Assembly (NCBI GenBank): GCA_022571135.1
Contig: JACZYK010000017.1
Location: forward strand, 1 to 18,891
From: Bacteroidota bacterium
Lineage (GTDB): Bacteria > Bacteroidota > Rhodothermia > Rhodothermales > UBA10348
Length of the DNA stretch: 18,891 bases
Direction of reading: 5' to 3'
Position numbers and translations under genes: made by a program. Position 1 is the first letter of the stretch, and the number at the start of each line of letters is the position of its first letter. The notes below the pieces were generated by a model. It did no database searches and was not told where the DNA came from. It saw only the letters and a list, made by a program, of their open reading frames with translations. This document shows, piece after piece, positions 8,812 to 16,549 of the stretch.

Positions 8812-10581
8812 ATGCTAGGAACACAGGGAATATATGGCAAAGCCGCAGGGCTGTGTGTAGTACTCAGTTGTGTTCTGGTCGTCTCAGTATTTAAAAGCGC
8901 CCGTGCCCGTCAGACGAACATAGGGATGTCGAAGGTGGCCCTCTACGTTGACTCCGTAATTGCGAGCGAGTGGCCTCCGGGCGTGATCTCCGAGCGTGAA
9001 GACGCTTTGTCGGTCTCTGAATCAATCGTCGCCCACTTTCATGCTATAGGTTATCACTTCGCACGCGTAGACTCGGTCAGTCTATCCGGGAACGCCGTGT
9101 ATCTGACGAGAGGAATCCGGGCTACGGTCGCCTCTCTGAGGCTGTCGGGCGTAGAGGTGTTGGATGAGTTGCTCGTGCGATCGCAGCTTCGCCTTAAGGC
9201 GGGAACGGCGCTCGATATGACGGTGCTCGAAGAAGATATCCGCCGGCTCCTGGATCTGTATGCGGGCGTCGGACATCATATGGCAGAGGTGATTCTGGAA
9301 ACTCTCCACCCTGCCGCAGGCTCCCAGACGGCTTTTGACGTTCAACTCGTGGTGGAGGAGGGACCGGTGGTCGTTCTGTCCGGATTGGAGCTGCCGGGCG
9401 CCGTAAGGACACGGGCGCGTTATGCTGCGGATGTCGCCGGTGTACGCCCCGGTGCTTTCCGGCACGCCGACCTGAGGCCCTTCGCCGATCGACTCCGCAG
9501 CACCGGTCTTTTCCGCCGAGTCGGAGACCCTTTTCTCACCGTGTTTCCGGATTCTACAGCGACATTATCCATTCCGGTTGAAGAGGCGCCACCAGGTACG
9601 TTCGACCTGGTCCTGGGTTATCTGCCCGGAAGGGGATCCGGGTCGTCCGGACAAATTGTCGGAAGCGGGCACCTGAGGCTCGTCAACGTGTTTGGATTCG
9701 GCCGATCCGTAGGGCTTCAACTCGACAGGAGGCCCGGACAGGTAAGTAGCGCCGAGGCCCGCGTCTCAGATCCCCGGATTGCCGGTCTGCCCGTCCGTAT
9801 TGAGGCATCTTTTCAGGGTTATCAGCAGGATTCCACTTACTCAAGCAGGGCCTGGACCTTAGAAGCCGGCTATCAATTATCCCGAGGATTCGAGATCTCG
9901 GCGAGGTATTCGAAAGAACTGACACGACCCGGTCAGGCGGGCCTTCGCATGCGGGGCGGATCCCAACGGATCGCAAGAGCGGACATAGCCTTCCGGGGAA
10001 TTGTCGCCCGGGTGAGCCGCATCGACGATCCGATTAATCCGCGAAAGGGATTTCGAGTCGAGACGGTAATAGAGAGGGGAGACAAGCGCGACTCCCGGAG
10101 GACCGTTATGCCGAGCGGAGACACGACTAGGGTGTCGTCTACGCTGCGCCAGGAGAGGTTTCGTATGAACGCCAGAGTCTTCATCCCCACATTCCGGCGG
10201 CAGACGGTATTGATCGGACTGGACGCCCTGGTGCTACTCAGTAAAGCATTCGATGAGAGTGATCTCTTTCGGGTGGGGGGTGCCAACTCGCTTCGCGGCT
10301 ACGATGAAGATCAGTTCCGGTCGAATACAGCCATCCGGGGGATTTTCGAATATCGAGTCCTCGTTGATCCGTCCTCTTTCGTTTTTCTGTTTTTTGATCT
10401 GGGTTATCTGGAATCGCCGGGATTGCTTGGAGGCATCGCGTCTAAGGATTGGCTCATGGGATTCGGGTTAGGAATGCAATTCGAGACCGCAGTCGGGATC
10501 GTGAACACCACCTATGCGATGAATGATCGGGACGGGCCTACGAACGGGCGCCTCCACGTTGGACTGTCTTTCGGCCTCTAA
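8812..10581 (+). CDS. Omp85/BamA-TamA family outer membrane protein
   Basis: A 589-residue outer membrane protein. I chose the ATG at 8812, not the upstream in-frame ATG at 8698, because 8812 gives a clean signal peptide (MLGTQGIYGKAAGLCVVLSC, hydrophobic to about residue 28, then SARA). Two POTRA-like units are visible (about residues 80-175 and 175-255, the second with LRPFADRLRSTGLFRRV). A C-terminal 16-strand-type barrel follows. The Omp85 signature FRVGGANSLRGY (486-497) is the loop-6 VRGY/F-like element, and DPINPRKGFRVE precedes it. The family inserts or exports proteins across the outer membrane. With two POTRAs it is more TamA- or FhaC-like than BamA, which has five; its client is unknown. 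Confidence 0.9.
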   Translation: MLGTQGIYGKAAGLCVVLSCVLVVSVFKSARARQTNIGMSKVALYVDSVIASEWPPGVISEREDALSVSESIVAHFHAIGYHFARVDSVSLSGNAVYLTRGIRATVASLRLSGVEVLDELLVRSQLRLKAGTALDMTVLEEDIRRLLDLYAGVGHHMAEVILETLHPAAGSQTAFDVQLVVEEGPVVVLSGLELPGAVRTRARYAADVAGVRPGAFRHADLRPFADRLRSTGLFRRVGDPFLTVFPDSTATLSIPVEEAPPGTFDLVLGYLPGRGSGSSGQIVGSGHLRLVNVFGFGRSVGLQLDRRPGQVSSAEARVSDPRIAGLPVRIEASFQGYQQDSTYSSRAWTLEAGYQLSRGFEISARYSKELTRPGQAGLRMRGGSQRIARADIAFRGIVARVSRIDDPINPRKGFRVETVIERGDKRDSRRTVMPSGDTTRVSSTLRQERFRMNARVFIPTFRRQTVLIGLDALVLLSKAFDESDLFRVGGANSLRGYDEDQFRSNTAIRGIFEYRVLVDPSSFVFLFFDLGYLESPGLLGGIASKDWLMGFGLGMQFETAVGIVNTTYAMNDRDGPTNGRLHVGLSFGL

Positions 10582-10620
10582 GCGTCGCCAGATCGAAGGA
10601 ACCATGAATTAGCACCGATC

Positions 10621-10644
10621 CGTGGTCGGAAGCTCCGGACCACG
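10621..10644 (+). other. Stem-loop after the Omp85 gene
   Basis: CGTGGTC and GACCACG pair, with GGA/TCC extending the stem past a one-base bulge. The hairpin lies 40 bases after the Omp85 stop and just before the secG promoter candidate. There is no T run, so it may be a weak or factor-dependent terminator. Confidence 0.35.
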
Positions 10645-10646
10645 AC

Positions 10647-10675
10647 TTGCCAGCCGATTTCATGCTTGTTATCTT
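10647..10675 (+). promoter_or_regulatory. Predicted promoter of secG
   Basis: TTGCCA (5 of 6 to the -35 consensus) and TATCTT (4 of 6 to the -10 consensus) are separated by exactly 17 bases. They lie 37 bases upstream of the secG ATG. Together with the hairpin just before it, this suggests that secG is transcribed independently of the Omp85 gene. Confidence 0.45.
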
Positions 10676-10711
10676 AATGGGCTAAATGAATGATATTTCG
10701 ACAACAGCACT

Positions 10712-11074
10712 ATGTTTGTTTTACTCATCGTCCTCATCTCAATCATCGCCGTGCTTTTGACGCTCGTAAATTTGCTTCAAAGCGGCCGAGGTGGAGGACT
10801 TGCGGGTATTGCCGCAGGCGGAGCGACCACTCAGATCCTCGGTTCTCGACAGGCTCCTGACTTCCTGGAGAAGGCAACCTGGGTTCTGGGTTCATCCTTC
10901 ATTGTACTCTGTATCCTGACGACCTTCACGCTAGGTCCCGCGGAGCAGGGAGACAGCGTAATCCAGCAGCAGCCCCAGTTTCCTGCGGCACAACAACCGG
11001 CCGCGCCTCCTGTGATTCCCGCTCCGGACGAGGCCTCGGGAAATGAGGACGGCTCAAATGAGGACAATCAATAG
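10712..11074 (+). CDS. secG: Protein translocase subunit SecG
   Basis: This is the accessory subunit of the SecYEG preprotein channel in the inner membrane. The 120 residues show two membrane helices (about 1-22 and 53-74). Between them lies the family signature LLQSGRGGGLAGIAAGG, then ATTQILGSRQAPDFLEKATW, matching the conserved GG-rich loop and the following Gx(R/K)...L.K.T segment. A disordered tail rich in Gln, Pro, Glu and Asn (about 78-120) makes the protein somewhat longer than the shortest SecG proteins. The start is fixed by the first helix. It is monocistronic, with a promoter candidate upstream and a terminator 26 bases after the stop. Confidence 0.95.
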   Translation: MFVLLIVLISIIAVLLTLVNLLQSGRGGGLAGIAAGGATTQILGSRQAPDFLEKATWVLGSSFIVLCILTTFTLGPAEQGDSVIQQQPQFPAAQQPAAPPVIPAPDEASGNEDGSNEDNQ

Positions 11075-11099
11075 CGGCTCGGAATCCAACGAATTTCTT

Positions 11100-11133
11100 A
11101 AAGGCGGTGGTTCTCAAGAATCATCGCCTTTTT
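11100..11133 (+). terminator. Rho-independent terminator of secG
   Basis: AAAGGCGGTGGTT pairs with AATCATCGCCTTT (two G-T pairs) around CTCAAG, and the stem ends in TTTTT. It is placed 26 bases after the secG stop codon. Confidence 0.88.
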
Positions 11134-11154
11134 ATGAGTGCAGATTCCGGGAAA

Positions 11155-11184
11155 GACAAGAGGCGACCCCGCCGGGGCCGCCTC
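11155..11184 (-). terminator. Terminator of the RNase P RNA transcript
   Basis: On the minus strand GAGGCGGCCCC pairs with GGGGTCGCCTC around GGC (one G-T pair), then TTGTCTTT follows. It begins 16 bases after the 3' end of rnpB. The T tract is interrupted, but the stem is very strong. It is convergent with the secG terminator. Confidence 0.8.
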
Positions 11185-11200
11185 TCGATACACTGCGGAT

Positions 11201-11606
11201 TGTACCGGCCTGTAAGCCGAATTCTGTCTGACCGCCGGGCTTCCGCATAGCCTTGGCGGTGAGATCATCATTTATCTAGGACCGGCGTCACCGCCGGCCT
11301 CGAGCAGTCTACCCGTACCGCAAATTCGGCGGGCCGCCATATCGCCCTGAAGCGTGCGGTACTGCTTGACCTTGCACCCCGTGGGGTTTACCTGGCCGCT
11401 CCGATTGCCCGGAACGCCGGTGGGCTCTTACCCCACCCTTTCACCCATCACCTGTGCTCCGTGGACGAAGCCATCGGCTGGTCTACTCTCTGTTGCACTT
11501 GCCGTCCCCGAATAAACGGGGCCTTCCTGTTAGGAAGCACGGCGCCCTGTGGTGTTCGGACTTTCCTCACGCCGCAATCGCGGAGCGCGATGATCCGACC
11601 GGTACA
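11201..11606 (-). ncRNA. rnpB: RNase P RNA (bacterial type A)
   Basis: This is the catalytic RNA that trims tRNA 5' leaders. On the minus strand it has the conserved GAGGAAAGTCCG near the 5' end and CAGGTGATGGGTGAAAGGGT followed by GGGGTAAGAGCCCACC. It then has CCAGGTAAACCCCACGGGGT, GGGTAGACTGCTCGAGGC and the 3' hallmark ACAGAATTCGGCTTACAGGCC. The ends are set by helix P1: TGTACCGGTC at 11606-11597 pairs with GGCCGGTACA at 11210-11201. The total is about 406 nt, within the normal range. It starts only 29 bases after the stop of the CT398-like gene, so its promoter probably lies inside that gene's 3' end. Confidence 0.96.
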
Positions 11607-11635
11607 CTCAGTACTGATAGAGTCGAAGGAATACG

Positions 11636-12394
11636 TCAGACCTTGATCTTCTTTACGGTGGTCGTAAACAATTCGCCGTCGACGATTATCCTTCCTGTAT
11701 GTTCACAGGCGACGATTCTGTTTCGCTGCCTGATTTCAAGCTGTCGCTGGGGAGGCACGGAAAAGCCGGCTGCAGCACCACGCAAAAGCGGTACGACGGC
11801 GCGCCCGTCCCGAACTCTGGAACGGAGACGGTCGTAAGCCCGAAGGTAGCGAGGATCGACGCCCTTGGCTGCCTTCTTGCGGCTTTTCTCCACGTCCGCC
11901 TGTTCATTTTTGGTGTCTTCCAGAACCTCTTTGAGTTCGCTCTGCTTGGCAACCAATACCTCTTCAAGTTCCGTCAGTCGCTGCTGGGTTTCCTCGATGG
12001 CCGCTTCTTGGATGGGACCGGCCGCTTCGACTTCCACAACCTTGGCTCCGGCGTCTACAATACGCTGTTTCTGAGCTTCAATTTCCTTAGTCAGCGCGTC
12101 GTATTCCCGATTGTTTCGTACCTGGAGCTGCTGCTCCTCGTACTTCTTGATCAGCACTTCACTTTCCTTCTCATCCACGGCGGCCTGGCTCTTAGCAACT
12201 TCGTTGTCCTGCTGCTCCGTCTTCAGTTTTTCGAGGCGGGTCGTCAAGCCTTCCTTTTCATCTTCCAGATCACGAATCTCCTCCGGAAGATCGCCTCTGA
12301 GCTGTTTGATCTGATCGATTTTACTGTCGATGTGCTGAAGCTTGATAAGAGCAATCAGCTGATCCGAAATACTGGTCTCGTGGGTGGCGGTCAT
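11636..12394 (-). CDS. CT398-like coiled-coil protein with degenerate C4 zinc ribbon
   Basis: At 252 residues, most of the protein (about 15-175) is a long two-stranded coiled coil, as in Chlamydia CT398 and related C4-type zinc-ribbon proteins. The conserved VRNNREYDALTKEIE (91-105) lies midway, and DPRYLRAYDRLRSRVRDGRAVVP (180-202) follows. The C-terminal ribbon keeps the family wording (RGAAAGFSVPPQRQLEIRQR, then ACEHTGRIIVD) but only one of the four zinc cysteines (Cys 230); the other three positions are non-cysteine. Bacteroidota homologues that I remember also lack these cysteines, so this is likely lineage-typical and not decay. The function is unknown; a scaffold role in the cytoplasm is proposed for relatives. 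It sits between the Nif3-like gene (87 bases upstream) and rnpB, an arrangement also seen elsewhere. Confidence 0.9.
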   Translation of the reverse strand: MTATHETSISDQLIALIKLQHIDSKIDQIKQLRGDLPEEIRDLEDEKEGLTTRLEKLKTEQQDNEVAKSQAAVDEKESEVLIKKYEEQQLQVRNNREYDALTKEIEAQKQRIVDAGAKVVEVEAAGPIQEAAIEETQQRLTELEEVLVAKQSELKEVLEDTKNEQADVEKSRKKAAKGVDPRYLRAYDRLRSRVRDGRAVVPLLRGAAAGFSVPPQRQLEIRQRNRIVACEHTGRIIVDGELFTTTVKKIKV

Positions 12395-12481
12395 TCGTCT
12401 GTTGAGCGTTCGTCGATCGTTGTGCAGAGCATCTGTGAACGATAGCGTGTCAGGAAAGTTCGTTGTGATTAATGCGAAGCA

Positions 12482-13618
12482 TTAGACGGGAGGATCGGCA
12501 ACAAATGTTTCGACAGGAGCCGTTCTTGTCGTCGTCCGCTGCCAGTCACTTTCCGGAAAAGCCTCTTTGAGTCGCGATTCCAGAATCGACTCTGTCACCA
12601 GCTCGGATTCATAGTGCCCGGGATCGACAAGAGCCATCCGGGCGGCTCCGCTGTTGTCCAGCACGTCGAAGTACCGATGATAGGTGATATCGGCGGTAAC
12701 GTATACGTCCGCCCCTGCCCTCAGCGCCAACGGTATAAAATCAGATCCCGAACCCCCGCACACGGCTACTTTTTCGATCCGTTGTTCGCGACTACCCACA
12801 TATCGGAGCGCGGGATTCGCGAGTGAGCGCGATACTCTGCCCAGGAACTGCGCGAGAGACTCCGGTTCTGCGAGGACGCCGATAGCACCGATACCGGCGC
12901 TCTTATATGGCTGTTCTACCGGGTAGATGTCGAATGCGACTTCGTCGTATGGATGCGAGTCTTTCATGGCCGCGAGCACCCGCGGAAGCGACCAGCGAGA
13001 GACCTCGGTTTCAATGCGGATTTCGTCTACCGCCTCCAGACCGCCTCCAGGGTCGCCGATGAAAGGGTCCGCTCCATCGCTCGGTTTGAAGTTTCCCGTG
13101 CCCCTCATCGAAAAAGAACACGCTTCGTAATTACCGATCAGACCCGCGCCCGCCTCTGCCATCGCATCCCGAACGGAATCTGCATGCGAAAGGGGCACGA
13201 AGACGACGAGTTTGAGGACCGAATTCTCCAATCCGCCGAGGAATTTGATTTCCTTCAGCCCCAGCTGCTCCGCCAGTGCATGCGAGACGCCTCCTTTTGC
13301 GGCATCAAGATTCGTGTGAATACTGTACAGAGCGATTCCGGACTCCGCGGTATTCAATGCGAGACTGCCGACAGCGGTAGAAGGGGTCAGCGCCCTGAGA
13401 GGTTTGAAGAGTAGCGGATGGTGGGTGATGATGAGATTTGCGGAGATCGATATAGCCTCCTCCAGGACCTGGGGCGTCATATCCAGCGCGATGAGTCCCT
13501 TTGTGACGGCTCTGTCGGGATCGCCTATCTGCAGTCCGACATTGTCGTACGACTGGGCGGTACCCGGTGGCGCCCAGCTCTCCAGCTCTTCGGCTATTTC
13601 TTGAATGGTGACGGCCAT
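12482..13618 (-). CDS. Nif3-like dinuclear metal centre protein (YbgI/DUF34 family)
   Basis: This is a cytoplasmic hexameric metalloprotein family of uncertain function; a GTP cyclohydrolase I type 2 label in databases is not well supported. The 378 residues show the N-terminal half with IITHHPLLF (His 66, His 67) and YSIHTNLDAAKGGV (His 101, Asp 105), and the C-terminal half with YVTADITYHRYFD and DPGHYESE (His 335, Glu 339). These are the metal ligands seen in YbgI structures. A roughly 100-residue insertion (about 130-240, including SHPYDEVAFDIYPVE) is the PII/CutA-like domain of the long form. The TAA stop sits inside a small perfect hairpin (TAATGC/GCATTA, 12470-12484) that has no T run. 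It is followed by the CT398-like gene, a pairing common for this family. Confidence 0.95.
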   Translation of the reverse strand: MAVTIQEIAEELESWAPPGTAQSYDNVGLQIGDPDRAVTKGLIALDMTPQVLEEAISISANLIITHHPLLFKPLRALTPSTAVGSLALNTAESGIALYSIHTNLDAAKGGVSHALAEQLGLKEIKFLGGLENSVLKLVVFVPLSHADSVRDAMAEAGAGLIGNYEACSFSMRGTGNFKPSDGADPFIGDPGGGLEAVDEIRIETEVSRWSLPRVLAAMKDSHPYDEVAFDIYPVEQPYKSAGIGAIGVLAEPESLAQFLGRVSRSLANPALRYVGSREQRIEKVAVCGGSGSDFIPLALRAGADVYVTADITYHRYFDVLDNSGAARMALVDPGHYESELVTESILESRLKEAFPESDWQRTTTRTAPVETFVADPPV

Positions 13619-13685
13619 AGCGTCGATCCTCTTGCTTCCGGAAGGTGAAAAAATTTACAGCGATTCTGTCTTGAAAACCTGATCC

Positions 13686-14957
13686 TTAAGCCCCCTCAAC
13701 GCGTCCAGATGCCCTGATACCCTCCTTTTCGTTTACGGCCAGCAGCAGGAGTCCTCCAACGATAAACATCGGGACCACCACAGCGAGGCCTGTGCGCTGG
13801 TCGTAGATGCCCGCCAGCATCGCAACGAGAGCGGGGCCCAGAAACGCCGTGAATTTTCCGGAGAACGCGAAGAAGCCGAAGAATTCAGTCTCGTGATCGT
13901 CCGGCACGAATCGTGCAAAAAGAGAGCGGCTGGCAGACTGGTTGGGTCCGGCCAGAATGGCGATAATGAAAGCCGCCACCCAGAACCAGAATACGTCTCG
14001 CGTCAGAACTGCGAGCGCCGTTGCGAGCGACATTCCGACAATAGTAATCAGAATCGTCTTCTTCCCCCCCAGATAATCGTCCACATAGCCCATCGCAAAG
14101 GCTCCCAGTCCGGCGGCCATGTTCAATACGATCCCGAAAACAAAAATGTTGATGCCAAAGGTCGCAGAGGCATAGATACCGCTCAGGGCGAAAATCGTGA
14201 TGAGGCCGTCGTTGTATATCAGACGGGCAATCAGGAGTCGGAGGGCCTGTTTGTACCTGCGAACCAATCTGAACGTTTCGGCGATTTCCGGTCCGGCTGA
14301 GCGGAAGAGTTTCCACATCGAGGGCGCATCTTTTACCTCGGGCTCGCGCACCCATAGAAACATGGGGATGCTGAAAACGGCGAACCAGGCTGCGACGAGA
14401 AGAGTGACCGCCCGGACGTCGGAACCCGTCTCTGCGCTGAGTCCGAACGGCGGCGTTGCCGGTACAACGAGAACGAAGTATCCCAACACCAGGCACAGGA
14501 GGCCTCCGACGTAACCGAGACCCCAGCCGTAGCCGGAAATCTGTCCGATTTTCTCCGGCGGCGCGATATCGGGGAGGTATGCGTTGTAGAAAACACCGGC
14601 CATCTCGAAGGCAACATTCGCGACGACGAACGTCGTAAGAGCAAAGAAAACCTGTCCTGGAAGCGGGAAAAACAGTACGACAGATCCCATTATGCAGACG
14701 ACGGAGCTGATGAAAAGGAATCGCTTCCTGTGTCCTCCCGCGTCGGCCACGGCGCCCATGAACGGAGAAAGAAGGGCGACGAGTACGCCGCTGATGGCGA
14801 TAGCAGCCGACCACTGGCTGAGTCCCGCGTCCGGATTGTCCGCGATCGCTTCCGCGAAATACACGGCATAGACGAAGGTCACAACGACTGTAGTGAACGA
14901 CGAATTCGCGAAGTCGTAGAGGGACCACGATTGGATGGTCCGCCGATCTGCTTTCAT
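13686..14957 (-). CDS. MFS transporter, UMF1/Atg22-like family
   Basis: A 423-residue inner membrane permease with about 12 helices. I start it at the ATG at 14957 (MKADRRTIQSWSLYDFANSSF), because the family begins with a short charged stretch then W-x-x-YD-x-ANSxF. The longer frame would need a TTG at 14978. Family features include SPFMGAVADAGGHRKRFL (the loop 2-3 motif with D and RK), FYNAYLPDIAPPEKIGQISGYGWGLGYVGG and DDYLGGKK in the second half, and GPNQSASRSLFARFVPDDHETEFFGFF near helix 10-11. These match the bacterial relatives of yeast Atg22; the substrate is unknown, although amino acid efflux is known for the yeast protein. It lies between a PLP enzyme and the Nif3-like gene on the same strand. 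Confidence 0.93.
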   Translation of the reverse strand: MKADRRTIQSWSLYDFANSSFTTVVVTFVYAVYFAEAIADNPDAGLSQWSAAIAISGVLVALLSPFMGAVADAGGHRKRFLFISSVVCIMGSVVLFFPLPGQVFFALTTFVVANVAFEMAGVFYNAYLPDIAPPEKIGQISGYGWGLGYVGGLLCLVLGYFVLVVPATPPFGLSAETGSDVRAVTLLVAAWFAVFSIPMFLWVREPEVKDAPSMWKLFRSAGPEIAETFRLVRRYKQALRLLIARLIYNDGLITIFALSGIYASATFGINIFVFGIVLNMAAGLGAFAMGYVDDYLGGKKTILITIVGMSLATALAVLTRDVFWFWVAAFIIAILAGPNQSASRSLFARFVPDDHETEFFGFFAFSGKFTAFLGPALVAMLAGIYDQRTGLAVVVPMFIVGGLLLLAVNEKEGIRASGRVEGA

Positions 14958-15068
14958 GGAGCGTGGGGGTGACTGCAAAATCGTTCAGAGATCGAGACGG
15001 CCGCCATCAAGGTAGCAGACCAGTGCCGGGTCGTCAACCGGCCGCCCAACCATGCCTCGATCTGTCAA

Positions 15069-16250
15069 TTACCCGCCCAGAATAGAGCGCACGGCGCCGC
15101 AGAAGCGGTCAATTTCCTCATCGCTGTTGTAATAGTGCACGGACGCCCGGATGATTTCGGGAAGCCCCCGCTCCTCGCTGTCGATGCGGGCATACTCGTT
15201 CGGAGAGATCGATACGTTGATATCCTGCTCGGCCAGTCGGGTTTTTAGGTCCCCGGCCGAGACGCGCTCGTGAGAGAAGGTGACGATGGCTCCCTTGACC
15301 CTGCCTGCGTCGTGAACCGCGATGCCCGGCATCTCGGATAGCCCGCTCCTGAGATCGGCTGCCAGGCGTTGTAAGCGGGGCCACGTAGTCTCGACGCCCC
15401 ATTTCAGGGCATAGTCCACCGCTACTCCCAGCGCAATCTTGCCGGCTACGTAGCCTTCCCAGCTCTCGAAACGGGCCGCGTCCGGTTTCAGCGAATACTC
15501 GTTTCTCGACGTCCATGTCGCCGCATGAAGATCGATGAACGGGGGTTCGAGGAGGGAGAGGGAGGCCGTTCGCACGTACAGGAATCCGGTGCCCCGAGGA
15601 CCCCGCAAATATTTTCTGCCTGTAGCCGAGAGAAAGTCGCACCCGATGGCCTCTACATCGAGAGGCAACTGGCCGGCCGATTGGCACGCATCGAGCAGGT
15701 ACGGAATGCCGTTCGCTTTTGCGACGTCTCCTACCTCTATCGCAGGATTCACCAGCCCCCCGTTTGTCGGTACCTGCGTCAGGGCGATCAGTTTGACGCG
15801 GTCGTCTATCCGGCGCTCAAGTTCATCGACGTCGAGCTGACCGAAGTCGTCGCTCGGTACTACGTCGATCTTTATGCCCGTTCGACGCGAGACATGGAGC
15901 ATCGCCAGGTAATTGCTGACGTAGGATGCCCGGTGAGTGAGCACTTTGTCGCCCGGTTTGAACCGCAACCCGTAGAATGCCATATCCCAGGCCCTCGTCG
16001 CGTTCTCGACCAACGCGACCTCGGAAGATTCGCAATTCAGGAGTCGGGCGATCGCATGATAGGTCGCCTCATAACGATTGCGCTCGGAAGCGTGAGCCTC
16101 GTACCCACCGATCTCCGCTTCCAGCGACAGGTGGTTCTGAAGCGCCGTGAGAACGGGCGATGGCATGAGTGAGGCGCCTGCATTGTTGAAGTGCAGTACC
16201 CGCTCGCAGCCGGGCGTATCGCGTCTCGCTCGGTCCAGGTCGAAAGGCAT
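15069..16250 (-). CDS. Aminotransferase class V-fold PLP-dependent enzyme
   Basis: A 393-residue cytosolic fold-type I PLP enzyme. It has FNNAGASLMP (21-30), VENATRAWDMAFYGL (PLP phosphate and ring region), YLLDACQSAGQLPLDV (Asp 187 to the pyridine nitrogen, Gln 190) and the Schiff-base lysine in SATGRKYLRGPRGTGFLY (Lys 213). The C-terminus reads NVSISPNEYARIDSEERGLPEIIRASVHYYNSDEEIDRF. This lacks the catalytic cysteine loop of SufS-type desulfurases and fits the uncharacterised subgroup near isopenicillin-N epimerase and EgtE-like lyases. The substrate cannot be assigned. About 110 bases separate it from the transporter downstream, and co-transcription is possible. It diverges from the tRNA gene. 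Confidence 0.92.
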   Translation of the reverse strand: MPFDLDRARRDTPGCERVLHFNNAGASLMPSPVLTALQNHLSLEAEIGGYEAHASERNRYEATYHAIARLLNCESSEVALVENATRAWDMAFYGLRFKPGDKVLTHRASYVSNYLAMLHVSRRTGIKIDVVPSDDFGQLDVDELERRIDDRVKLIALTQVPTNGGLVNPAIEVGDVAKANGIPYLLDACQSAGQLPLDVEAIGCDFLSATGRKYLRGPRGTGFLYVRTASLSLLEPPFIDLHAATWTSRNEYSLKPDAARFESWEGYVAGKIALGVAVDYALKWGVETTWPRLQRLAADLRSGLSEMPGIAVHDAGRVKGAIVTFSHERVSAGDLKTRLAEQDINVSISPNEYARIDSEERGLPEIIRASVHYYNSDEEIDRFCGAVRSILGG

Positions 16251-16298
16251 GAGGCAACAAGAATATCCTGAGGAAGTACAGCCAGGTGCGTCTCGGCT

Positions 16299-16328
16299 TT
16301 GCCGAGCAGCGCCCCGACTTCGTATTTT
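16299..16328 (+). promoter_or_regulatory. Predicted promoter of tRNA-Arg
   Basis: TTGCCG and TATTTT are separated by 18 bases, ending 11 bases before the mature tRNA 5' end. TTGCCG is part of a small perfect hairpin (CTCGGC-ttt-GCCGAG, 16292-16306). The spacing is plausible for a stable-RNA promoter with a very short leader. Confidence 0.4.
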
Positions 16329-16339
16329 CCGAAAATAAA

Positions 16340-16412
16340 GCCCTCGTAGCTCAGGGGATAGAGCACCGGTTTCCTAAACCGGGTGTCGGAGGTTCGAATC
16401 CTCCCGAGGGCG
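16340..16412 (+). tRNA. tRNA-Arg, anticodon CCT
   Basis: Acceptor stem GCCCTCG/CGAGGGC, D arm AGCTCAGGGGATAGAGC, anticodon arm CCGGT-ttCCTaa-ACCGG, T arm GGAGG-TTCGAAT-CCTCC and discriminator G make a complete cloverleaf of 73 nt. The CCT anticodon reads AGG arginine codons. CCA is not encoded (the genome continues cag). A small hairpin follows directly. Confidence 0.97.
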
Positions 16413-16430
16413 CAGTGAAGATCACTGTTT
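16413..16430 (+). terminator. Short hairpin after tRNA-Arg, possible terminator
   Basis: CAGTGA and TCACTG pair perfectly around AGA and are followed by TTT. The stem is only six base pairs and the T run is short, so it may be a weak terminator or a processing signal. Confidence 0.45.
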
Positions 16431-16549
16431 CCGAGACTGGGACGGAGTTCGTCACCCATAATTAACAAGGCTTTTCAACGATAAAGTAGCCTTATTTCGT
16501 AATAGTACTTCATGATCCCGTTGAAATAGATCAGTTACAGAGGTGTATC

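Noticed and set aside
11454..11837. Short plus-strand open frames over the RNase P RNA
   Set aside because: They lie across a structured RNA with full type A landmarks; no protein features.
13648..13669. Possible terminator after the MFS gene (ACAG/CTGT stem followed by AAATTTTTT on the minus strand)
   Set aside because: The stem is only four base pairs; too weak to call although the T run is good.
13885..14928. 347-codon minus-strand frame inside the MFS transporter gene
   Set aside because: Arg-rich out-of-frame shadow; the transporter frame has 12 helices and conserved family motifs.
16037..16468. Minus-strand open frame of 143 codons across the tRNA
   Set aside because: Its wording GRIRTSDTRFRKPVLYPLSYEGF is the antisense of tRNA-Arg, a well-known spurious translation.
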